DNA from: Seonamhaeicola sp.
GTDB taxonomy: Bacteria > Bacteroidota > Bacteroidia > Flavobacteriales > Flavobacteriaceae
Assembly: GCF_028281565.1 (NCBI RefSeq)
Contig: NZ_JANQJQ010000021.1
Coordinates: forward strand, 310,001-374,000
Direction of reading: 5' to 3'
Length of the DNA: 64,000 nucleotides
The translations under genes and the position numbers were made by a program. This document shows, piece by piece, positions 23,983 through 32,500 of the stretch. Under the pieces are notes generated by a model, which made no database searches, was not told where the DNA came from, and saw nothing but the letters and a program-made list of their open reading frames with translations. How positions within the stretch are numbered: position 1 is the stretch's first letter; every line of letters begins with the position of its first letter.

Positions 23983-25218
23983 TTATTTAACCAATTCTTT
24001 TTCTTTTTTTGAAGTAAAATCTACTTCAATTTGATTCTTGATAATATCATCAAATGTTTCTCTTCTTCTAATTAAATGTGCTTTGTTTTTGTACCATAAT
24101 ACTTCAGCGGGTCTATACCTGGAGTTGTAGTTACTTGCCATGGAAAAGCAGTAGGCACCGGTATTTTTAAAGCATAGAACATCCCCTTCGCTAATTTCAT
24201 TAATACGCCTGTTGCTTCCAAAAGTATCGGTTTCACAGATATAGCCTACCACGGTATAGAAACGTTCACGCCCTTTAGGGTTTGAAATGTTTACAATATC
24301 ATGGTGAGACCCATAGAACATAGGTCTTATTAAATGGTTAAAACCAGAATCAACTTGAGCAAAAACCGTTGACGTGGTTTGCTTAACAGCATTCACCTGA
24401 ACTAAAAAGTGTCCGGATTCGCTTACAAGGAACTTACCCGGTTCAAAAGCCAGTGTTAATTCTTTACCGTATTCTTTGCAAAATGCGTTGAACCTGGCCG
24501 ATAGTTTTTTACCCAGTTCTTCAATATTGGTTTCTATATCACCCGCTTTATAAGGGACTTTAAAACCGGAACCAAAATCAATAAAATCTAAATTCTTGAA
24601 TTGCTTAGCTGTTTCAAATAATATTTCACTGGCATACAGGAACACTTCAATATCTAAAATATCACTTCCGGTATGCATGTGAATACCATTAATGGTCATG
24701 CTGGTATTCTCTACAATACGTAAAATATGAGGAATCTGATGAATGGAGATCCCGAATTTAGAATCGATATGACCAACAGATATTTTAGCATTTCCTCCTG
24801 CCATGACATGCGGATTGATACGGATGCATACGGGTATATCAGGATGTTTTGTTCCAAATTGTTCCAATATGGAAAGGTTATCAATATTGATCTTTACACC
24901 TAATTTAGCGGCTTCTTCAATTTCATCCAAAGAAACGCCGTTAGGAGTAAAAATAATTTGTTCCGGTGTAAATCCGGCAGCCAAACCAAGTTGTACTTCT
25001 TGTATGGAAACGGTATCAATACCGGAGCCCAGACTATTTAAAAGTTTTAATACGGATATATTTGATAATGCTTTGACCGCATAATTTATTTTTAAACTTT
25101 TTACACTTTTAAAAGCATTAGTAAGCCTTTTATATTGCCCTTCAATTTTTTCTGCATCATATACATACACAGGGCTTCCAAAATCTTGTGCTATTTTAAG
25201 CAATTGATTTTCCGTCAT
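23983..25218 (-). CDS. lysA: Diaminopimelate decarboxylase
   Basis: LysA converts meso-diaminopimelate to L-lysine using PLP. The 411-residue protein has the PLP lysine K49 (INYAVKALSN), HMHTGSDI, the glycine loop FIDFGSGFKVPYKAGD, EPGKFLVSESG for phosphate binding, and a C-terminal active-site cysteine segment (GYICETDTFG). ATG 25218 is chosen; an in-frame TTG at 25227 would fall at the predicted transcription start. It is divergent from sucC. dapD, a partner in the same pathway, is 33 kb away. Confidence 0.95.
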   Translation of the reverse strand: MTENQLLKIAQDFGSPVYVYDAEKIEGQYKRLTNAFKSVKSLKINYAVKALSNISVLKLLNSLGSGIDTVSIQEVQLGLAAGFTPEQIIFTPNGVSLDEIEEAAKLGVKINIDNLSILEQFGTKHPDIPVCIRINPHVMAGGNAKISVGHIDSKFGISIHQIPHILRIVENTSMTINGIHMHTGSDILDIEVFLYASEILFETAKQFKNLDFIDFGSGFKVPYKAGDIETNIEELGKKLSARFNAFCKEYGKELTLAFEPGKFLVSESGHFLVQVNAVKQTTSTVFAQVDSGFNHLIRPMFYGSHHDIVNISNPKGRERFYTVVGYICETDTFGSNRRINEISEGDVLCFKNTGAYCFSMASNYNSRYRPAEVLWYKNKAHLIRRRETFDDIIKNQIEVDFTSKKEKELVK

Positions 25219-25235
25219 AGTTTTCAAATTTTTGC

Positions 25236-25243
25236 CAAAGATA
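25236..25243 (-). promoter_or_regulatory. -7 box TATCTTTG of lysA
   Basis: CAAAGATA on the plus strand gives TATCTTTG on the minus strand, a full consensus match. Transcription would begin near 25229, leaving about 10 bases of leader before ATG 25218. Confidence 0.6.
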
Positions 25244-25383
25244 TTTTATTCAACCGAATAAAAAATAAATAACTAAAAAATTATACAAATTAAACAATTT
25301 GTTAATTATTTAACTTTAGAAAAAACTTTATAAATATTGATAGTTTTCGCATTTAAATATTAGCGAAAGTAATTGCTATTACA

Positions 25384-25391
25384 TACATTTG
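25384..25391 (+). promoter_or_regulatory. -7 box TACATTTG of sucC
   Basis: TACATTTG matches TAnnTTTG exactly, 25 bases before the ATG at 25417. Confidence 0.6.
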
Positions 25392-25416
25392 CTTTTCTTA
25401 AAATATTGAGCAAATT

Positions 25417-26607
25417 ATGAATTTACACGAATATCAAGGTAAAGAAATATTAAGCAGTTTTGGAGTGCGTATCCAACGCGGTATTGTTGCCCAAAATGCA
25501 AATGAGGCTGTTGTTGCTGCAAAACAATTAACGAATGAAACCGGTACCAGCTGGCATGTAATTAAAGCACAGGTACATGCTGGGGGACGTGGAAAAGGTG
25601 GAGGCGTTAAGCTTGCTAAAAATTTACAGGAAGTAGAAACGCTGGCAGGCCAAATTATAGGTATGAACCTGATCACGCCTCAGACCTCTGCAGAAGGTAA
25701 AAAAGTACACCAGGTCTTGGTAGCTGAAGATGTTTATTATCCGGGAGAAAGTGACACAGAGGAATACTATATGTCTGTTTTATTAAACAGGGGAACGGGA
25801 CGCAATATGATCATGTATTCTACTGAAGGCGGTATGGATATTGAAACAGTTGCAGAAGAAACACCGCATTTAATTTTTACGGAAGAGGTTGACCCATCTG
25901 TTGGTTTATTACCATTCCAGGCCAGACGTGTTGCTTTTAACCTTGGTTTATCGGGAACTGCTTTTAAAGAAATGACCAAATTTGTCACGGCACTTTATAC
26001 GGCTTATGTGAAATCTGATTCGTCTTTATTTGAGATTAATCCGGTTTTAAAGACAAGCGATAATAAAATTTTGGCAGTTGATGCTAAGGTGACTATTGAT
26101 GACAATGCGCTTTACAGACATAAGGATTATGTAGATTTAAGAGATTTACGTGAGGAAAACCCAATTGAAGTTGAAGCTAAAGAGGTTGGCTTGAATTATG
26201 TTGATTTAGACGGAAATGTTGGTTGTATGGTAAACGGAGCCGGTTTAGCCATGGCTACCATGGATCTAATTAAACAAGCAGGAGGTGAGCCGGCCAACTT
26301 TTTGGATGTTGGAGGTACGGCAGATGCGGCTCGTGTTGAGGCTGCTTTTAAGATCATTTTAAAAGATCCTGCTGTAAAAGCTATTCTGATCAATATTTTT
26401 GGAGGTATTGTACGTTGTGATCGCGTAGCCCAAGGTGTTATTGATGCCTATAAAAACATGGGTAATATTAACGTGCCTATTATTGTGCGTCTACAGGGAA
26501 CCAATGCCGATATAGCAAAAGAATTAATTGATAATTCCGGTTTAGCGGTATTAAGTGCTACTGAGTTCCAGGAAGCGGCTGACAAAGTACAGGAAGTATT
26601 GTCTTAA
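25417..26607 (+). CDS. sucC: ADP-forming succinate--CoA ligase, beta subunit
   Basis: SucC and SucD make ATP (or GTP) from succinyl-CoA in the TCA cycle. The 396-residue protein starts MNLHEYQGKEILSSFGV and has an ATP-grasp domain (QVHAGGRGKGGGVKLAKN; FEINPVL), then the CoA-ligase domain (VGCMVNGAGLAMATMDLIKQ; GGTADAARV; INIFGGIVRCDRVAQGV). The family length is about 388-400. sucD is not adjacent: a strong terminator follows 20 bases after the stop, so the alpha subunit must be encoded elsewhere. Confidence 0.97.
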   Translation: MNLHEYQGKEILSSFGVRIQRGIVAQNANEAVVAAKQLTNETGTSWHVIKAQVHAGGRGKGGGVKLAKNLQEVETLAGQIIGMNLITPQTSAEGKKVHQVLVAEDVYYPGESDTEEYYMSVLLNRGTGRNMIMYSTEGGMDIETVAEETPHLIFTEEVDPSVGLLPFQARRVAFNLGLSGTAFKEMTKFVTALYTAYVKSDSSLFEINPVLKTSDNKILAVDAKVTIDDNALYRHKDYVDLRDLREENPIEVEAKEVGLNYVDLDGNVGCMVNGAGLAMATMDLIKQAGGEPANFLDVGGTADAARVEAAFKIILKDPAVKAILINIFGGIVRCDRVAQGVIDAYKNMGNINVPIIVRLQGTNADIAKELIDNSGLAVLSATEFQEAADKVQEVLS

Positions 26608-26629
26608 GGCATTTTTATATTATATAATT

Positions 26630-26660
26630 AAAGGAGCAACAGGTGTTGCTCCTTTTTTTG
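26630..26660 (+). terminator. Terminator of sucC
   Basis: GGAGCAAC (26633-26640), loop AGGT, GTTGCTCC (26645-26652) and seven T residues form a textbook intrinsic terminator. Confidence 0.9.
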
Positions 26661-27002
26661 TTCTCACCTTGCATTTCATCGATTTTGCAGTAACACCCGG
26701 TCCTTTTTAGCGTTTTTCGAGTTTTTGACCAGTTTACCTTAAAGTTAATTCTATATTAAGTCTTTTTGAATTGGGTTTTAAAGTGTTAAAATGTTGATTT
26801 TCAAATTATTAATGCAAATTCATCTAAGAGAAGTTAACTTGAAAAATGGCCGGTTATTTTGTTTTTTTAAGTCAAAATGAGATGAACTAAATAAAAACTA
26901 CGATTAAAAACGCCCTGTTTTTCGATAAGTTACATTATATCCACGATTATTAAAATGGTCTTCTGTGTACCTTTATAATGTAATTAATTAATCCCCACGA
27001 TA
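26661..27002. other. Intergenic stretch with a near-consensus promoter
   Basis: No gene is supported. TACCTTTA at 26968-26975 differs from TAnnTTTG by the last base and is the likely -7 box of the next gene. Confidence 0.45.
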
Positions 27003-27416
27003 ATGATTAATAGAGTCGAAAAATTGAGTCTTTTATCTGAAATGATCGCTTTTGCAAAGTATGATAAAGACATAAAGGAAATAGAGTATAACTTTTTATT
27101 AGGTGTTGCAAAACAGCTTGATATTTCGCGAGAAGATTTTGAATATTTGATAGAGCACCCTGTAAGTTATACCCATTTAAAGTCACATAGCGAACGCATT
27201 GTTCAGTTTCATAGGTTAGTGTTGCTAATGAATATTGAACAGGAATACGGAGGAGAAAATAATTCTTCCGGAGTTATAAAGCTATACAATTTTGGTTTAC
27301 GTATGGGATTAAGTCATGAATCCATTACCAAAGTATTGTATTTAATGGAAAGTTTTCCGAATAAAATAGTACCCCCTGACGTGTTGATTGATATTTTTAA
27401 AACACAATACAATTAA
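27003..27416 (+). CDS. TerB-like protein of unknown function
   Basis: The 137-residue all-helical protein begins MINRVEKLSLLSEMIAFAKY, followed by DKDIKEIEYNFLLGVAKQLD, a pattern like the TerB/DjlA family that often chelates metal through acidic residues on helices 1-2. Homologues in flavobacteria are often found beside uvrB and can be misnamed after it; it has no UvrB domain. It converges with uvrB. Role unknown. Confidence 0.65.
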   Translation: MINRVEKLSLLSEMIAFAKYDKDIKEIEYNFLLGVAKQLDISREDFEYLIEHPVSYTHLKSHSERIVQFHRLVLLMNIEQEYGGENNSSGVIKLYNFGLRMGLSHESITKVLYLMESFPNKIVPPDVLIDIFKTQYN

Positions 27417-27468
27417 TAAAATCTGCTAAGTATATTATATTAGTGTTGTGGAAACCCTTTTGGGTAAT

Positions 27469-27502
27469 GGAAAAGCTAAAAGTTTAAACTTTTAGCTTTT
27501 CC
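27469..27502. repeat. 34-bp perfect palindrome across the uvrB stop codon
   Basis: The sequence GGAAAAGCTAAAAGTTT and its exact reverse complement abut with no loop. The right half encodes the last residues of UvrB (LEKLKV) plus part of the stop; the left half is non-coding. A second small hairpin ACCC-TTTT-GGGT lies at 27454-27465. It lies between convergent genes and probably helps transcript ending or 3' stability. Confidence 0.75.
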
Positions 27503-29487
27503 AGTTTATTTTGGTAGGCCTTAATTTCATCACGTAATTTAGCTGCAACAATAAAATCCAAAGCTTTGGCAGCTGCCTCCATTTGTTTGCGTTTTTCCTT
27601 TATCTTTTTTTCTAATTCGGGTTTGCTCAGGTAGTCGCTTTCCGGTTCGGCAGCTTTTAAAGCGTCCATTTCATATTTATAGGTACTTACTGAATTTTTA
27701 GCCAGGGCATTATCGAGGCTTTTGTTTAAAGCTTTTGGTATTATATTATGTTTCGTGTTGTAATCCATTTGTTTGTCCCGCCTGTAGTTAGTTTCATCAA
27801 TGGTCTTTTGCATACTGTTGGTTATTTTATCAGCATACATAATGGCTTTTCCGTTAATGTTTCTGGCAGCCCTGCCAACAGTTTGTGTCAGTGAACGCGC
27901 CGATCTTAAAAAGCCTTCTTTATCGGCATCCAAAATTGCAACAAGAGATACTTCCGGTAGATCTAACCCCTCTCTCAACAAATTAACACCAACCAAAACG
28001 TCAAATAGACCTTTGCGTAAATCCTGCATGATTTCTACACGTTCTAAAGTATCCACGTCACTATGAATGTATCTGCAGCGAATTTGAATTCTATCCAAAT
28101 ACTTGGTCAATTCTTCTGCCATGCGTTTGGTAAGCGTGGTAACCAGGGTGCGCTCGTCTTTTTCAACCCGTAGCTGAATTTCTTCAATTAGATCATCTAT
28201 TTGATTTAAACTTGGACGTACTTCAATCTCGGGATCCAGCAACCCCGTTGGGCGAATAACCTGTTCAACATAAACGCCATCGGTTTTTTGTAGTTCGTAA
28301 TCAGCAGGTGTGGCACTTACATAAATGACCTGATTTTGCAACGCTTCAAATTCTTCGAACTTTAAAGGTCTGTTATCTAAAGCCGCCGGGAGTCTGAAAC
28401 CATATTCAACCAGATTTTCTTTTCGGCTTCTATCACCACCGTACATGGCATGAACTTGTGAAATGGTGACATGGCTTTCGTCAACAACCATTAAAAAGTC
28501 ATCCGGGAAATAATCTAGTAAACAGAACGGTCTTGATCCGGCTTGTCTGCCGTCTAAATAGCGGGAATAATTTTCAATACCTGAGCAATACCCTAATTCA
28601 CGGATCATTTCCAAATCAAATTCTGTGCGTTCCTTTAGGCGTTTTGCTTCCAGGTGTTTGCCTATTTCTTTAAAATAATCATGTTGCTTTACCAGGTCGT
28701 CCTGAATATCCTTTATAGCATTTTGTAACACCTCAGGAGAGGTAACAAACATATTTGCCGGGTAAATATTCAGTCGATCATATTTTTCAATAACCCGGTT
28801 TGTTTGAATGTCAAAAGATTCTATCTCTTCAATCTCATCACCAAAAAAATGAATACGATAGGCGTTATCGGCATAACTCGGAAAAATATCCACCGTATCA
28901 CCCTTTATTCTGAAGTTTCCGTGGTTAAATTCTGCTTCCGTTCTTGAGTATAAACTTTGAACGAGTTGGTGTAAAAGCTTCGTTCTGGAAATTTCCTGAT
29001 CTCTTTCCAGCGTGACCACATTTTTCTGAAACTCTACCGGGTTGCCTATACCATACAAACAAGATACCGACGCTACTACCAGTACATCTCTTCTACCGGA
29101 GAGTAGGGAAGACGTGGTGCTCAATCGCATTTTTTCAATTTCTTCGTTTATAGACAGATCCTTTTCAATATAAACGCCCGAAACCGGAATATAGGCTTCG
29201 GGTTGGTAATAATCATAATACGACACGAAATACTCAACCGCATTATTTGGGAAAAACTGTTTGAATTCAGAATATAATTGCGCCGCCAAAGTTTTGTTAT
29301 GAGCTAAAACCAACGTAGGTCTTTGTACTTTTTCAATAACATTGGCCACGGTGAAGGTTTTACCTGAACCTGTTACGCCTAATAAAGTCTGGTATTTTTC
29401 GTTGGTATTAATGCCTTCTGCTAATTGTTCTATAGCTTCGGGTTGATCACCGGTCGGACCAAAATCTGATTCAATTTTAAACTGCAT
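27484..29487 (-). CDS. uvrB: Excinuclease ABC subunit B
   Basis: UvrB is the damage-verifying helicase of nucleotide excision repair, loaded by UvrA and partnered by UvrC. The 667-residue protein has Walker A LLGVTGSGKTFTVANV (about residues 34-49), the beta-hairpin segment YYDYYQPEAYIPVSGVYIEK, DEAD-like VVDESHVT, helicase motif VGRAARN, and a C-terminal UVR motif (LEKKIKEKRKQMEAAAKALD). The length is typical. It is monocistronic and converges with the TerB-like gene. Confidence 0.98.
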   Translation of the reverse strand: MQFKIESDFGPTGDQPEAIEQLAEGINTNEKYQTLLGVTGSGKTFTVANVIEKVQRPTLVLAHNKTLAAQLYSEFKQFFPNNAVEYFVSYYDYYQPEAYIPVSGVYIEKDLSINEEIEKMRLSTTSSLLSGRRDVLVVASVSCLYGIGNPVEFQKNVVTLERDQEISRTKLLHQLVQSLYSRTEAEFNHGNFRIKGDTVDIFPSYADNAYRIHFFGDEIEEIESFDIQTNRVIEKYDRLNIYPANMFVTSPEVLQNAIKDIQDDLVKQHDYFKEIGKHLEAKRLKERTEFDLEMIRELGYCSGIENYSRYLDGRQAGSRPFCLLDYFPDDFLMVVDESHVTISQVHAMYGGDRSRKENLVEYGFRLPAALDNRPLKFEEFEALQNQVIYVSATPADYELQKTDGVYVEQVIRPTGLLDPEIEVRPSLNQIDDLIEEIQLRVEKDERTLVTTLTKRMAEELTKYLDRIQIRCRYIHSDVDTLERVEIMQDLRKGLFDVLVGVNLLREGLDLPEVSLVAILDADKEGFLRSARSLTQTVGRAARNINGKAIMYADKITNSMQKTIDETNYRRDKQMDYNTKHNIIPKALNKSLDNALAKNSVSTYKYEMDALKAAEPESDYLSKPELEKKIKEKRKQMEAAAKALDFIVAAKLRDEIKAYQNKLEKLKV

Positions 29488-29563
29488 AGGCCTTCTTTAT
29501 AAGTCTTTTTTAAAAGTACTTAAAGAAGTTGGATTTTGGAATACGTATTTAAAAATTTATGAT

Positions 29564-32500
29564 TTAACGTTTTAAGGTAAAATGCCCTGAGTACACTCTG
29601 CCATCCTCTAAAAACACTTTAAACCAATAGTCGTCCGTTGGCATTTGATTGCCGTTAAATGTACCATCCCAACCGTCTTGTAAGGTGGAAATTTGCTTTA
29701 TAAGTTTTCCGTAGCGATCGAAAATCAGAATTCGGCTGTTAGTTTGGAAGGATTCATTAACACCGATTATTTGCCAGTAGTCATTATAGCTATCGTTATT
29801 TGGTGTGAAAAATTTCATGTATCCTAATACGGATATATCTAAAGTAGCCACGCCACAGCCATCTTTATCATTTACAGAAATAGTATAAAAGCCGGGTCTG
29901 ACATTAGTGAATTCCGGTTCGTCCTGGTAAATAATAAAGTTGGAATCTTCTTCAACTAAAGCATATTCATAATTTCCCTGCCCAAGATTTGTGGGGTCTA
30001 TAGTGACCGTGTTATTGTTTTCGGTAAAATCAACAACAGTTATATCTTCTTCCGTAATAGTTGCTATCTCTGAAGCGTTTACAAAAATATCCCTGGTTCT
30101 TGAACATCCGGTGCCATCCGTTTTTGTAAGCGTTACATGGTATGTGCCTGGAGTAGAAACAAAAATTGTTGGGGTTGTTTCCGGTAATAATTGATTTACA
30201 GTACTTCCGTCTAAACTCGTCCAGCGCCATTCATAAGTGAACGTTTCAATAACACTAGCCTCTACCGGATCCAGTTCAACAGTGAACGTTGGGTCTGAAG
30301 TACAAACTATATGTTCTGAATCTATATAAAACTCCGGTAAGGGATTGACGATCAAATCTATGGAAGTACTTGCAAAACAACCGGTATTGATCGGGTTGAT
30401 AACTTCAACGTTAATGGTTTGATTTTCTGAAACCAATGGGTTTGGTAGTGTAGGACTGTCTAAAACAAGAACGCCATTTTCATCAACATAATCAAAGTAG
30501 ATCTCCATATTGGTTTGCGTACCTAAAATCGTTCCGACAAATGAGGACGTGTCAAAAGGATAAAAACCGTCATCATCAATATCGCCGTTAGCACCGTCAC
30601 AGACTTCCTGTGGATCCACCGGGTCGGCAATAACAGGTTGTTCATCTACAATAAATTCTAAGGTAGTTACATCATCGCAAGCACCATCAGGATCCTGCGT
30701 TGTGTTATTGGTAACGGTAATAGTTATAGTTTGAGTTTCGGTTACAAACGGATTTGGAAGTGTGTTTGACGTAACCGGTGTTCCTGTTATATCAACATAA
30801 TTGTAAGTAACCGTTACATCTGCCAGTGATTGTCCGTTTAAAACGGTAGATTCTACCAAAGCGGTATCGAACGGATAAGAAATGACTGTGTCCGTAGTGT
30901 CAGAATCACATTGTCTCGCCATGGTTACCGGATTAGCAAAGGGTAAAGCCTCAACATTTAAAAGGTTTGGAAATTCTTCAAGCCCCAAACAATTGTTCCC
31001 CAGATCACTTTTTACGCGCACCCAAATACTTTGGGAAATAGGTGAATTTATGTTTTGATGATTAACAATATCCGGTATTTCATTAGTTTCTAATTCGGCA
31101 TCCATTTGTGTCTCAAAAAAATGGACCGTTACGTTGAATGTTGAAAAAATTACGTTAGAAATATGATCGTGAATATGGGTCAAATCAAAAGTGGCCACAT
31201 TACCGCGAACGGTAGAACCGGTTTCGTCACACTGGAAAAGCGGGGCCGGACTGTAACTGCTTAAGGCGACACTGGATGGCGTTACTTCTAAGGTTAAAGG
31301 AACTTCTCTGTAGCAACCATTAGGGTTTTCTGCTCGCACCCAAACGGTTTCAGGAGTAAATCCCGGCGAATCCTGATAATTATCCGGTGTTGGAATAGGA
31401 TTTACAGCATTTTGAGCATCACCTTGCGTCAAATAATAGGTAAATACTAATCCTTCGGCAATATAATTTGGATTGATCTCTTCCTTAATTTGATCCAATG
31501 TTAAATTGAAAAATGCCTGCCCGTCATTCGATGCATCGTCGCACTGTGAATATGTATTTGGGTTATTGACCACCGGTAAAGTGAAAACTTCAACATTAAA
31601 TGTGGTTTCTGCAACACAAGTGTTATAGGCGTTATTGGTCATTCTAACATAAACAGGTTGTACGTTAGGAACCGTATTTGCAAAAGCTATTGGTGTAAGT
31701 ATTTGATTGGTATAACCTGCATCGGTGAAGTAGGTTAGCGTAAAGTCCGCTGCACTTTGGCCATTTAAAATTTCGGTTTCTTTTTGGGTTAAATCGAACA
31801 CTTTTAAGCCATCAATATCAGTCCCTACAGAAGTATCGTCACATTCCTGAAGTGGTGTAACCGTTAACAAGGGGAACGGACTTTCATAAACTTCCAAATC
31901 GAAACTGGAGGTATCAAAACAGGTGGTATTTGCATTGTTTTCAACACGTGCATAAATCGTTGTATTACCGCTTTCAAACGGACTGGTAATGGGGTTTACG
32001 TCGTTATCAGCATCGGCCTGACTGGTGTGATAGGTAATGGTCATTCCGGTAACCGTAGTTATGGCATTATTTTGGGAATTCAGGTCAAAAGGCATGGTAC
32101 CATTATTGTCATCATCACATAATAACATAGTCGGTGCTGTATTAGCTATAGGCAAAAGAATAACAGTGAGTTCCGCAGGATCGGAATATAATCCGCAACT
32201 ATTTCCGGACAACTCTAAAAAAGCCCTGTATTCGTAGGTATCAAAAGATAAAGGTGTGTTGGTAATAGTTAAATCTGCTGTTTGTGAACCGCTATATGTG
32301 GCATCATCAACAATAGTGCTCCAATTTAAACCTCCATCGGTGCTTACTTCCCATTGAATGGTATCATAGGTTGATGATACCAATGATATTACGGTTGTTG
32401 AAAGCTCACAGGATTCTGTATCTAATGGTTGCGTTGTTATGGTAATAGGCGCATAATCCAGATAATTGCTATTTGGAATGGTATATCCGTCAGAAGCATT

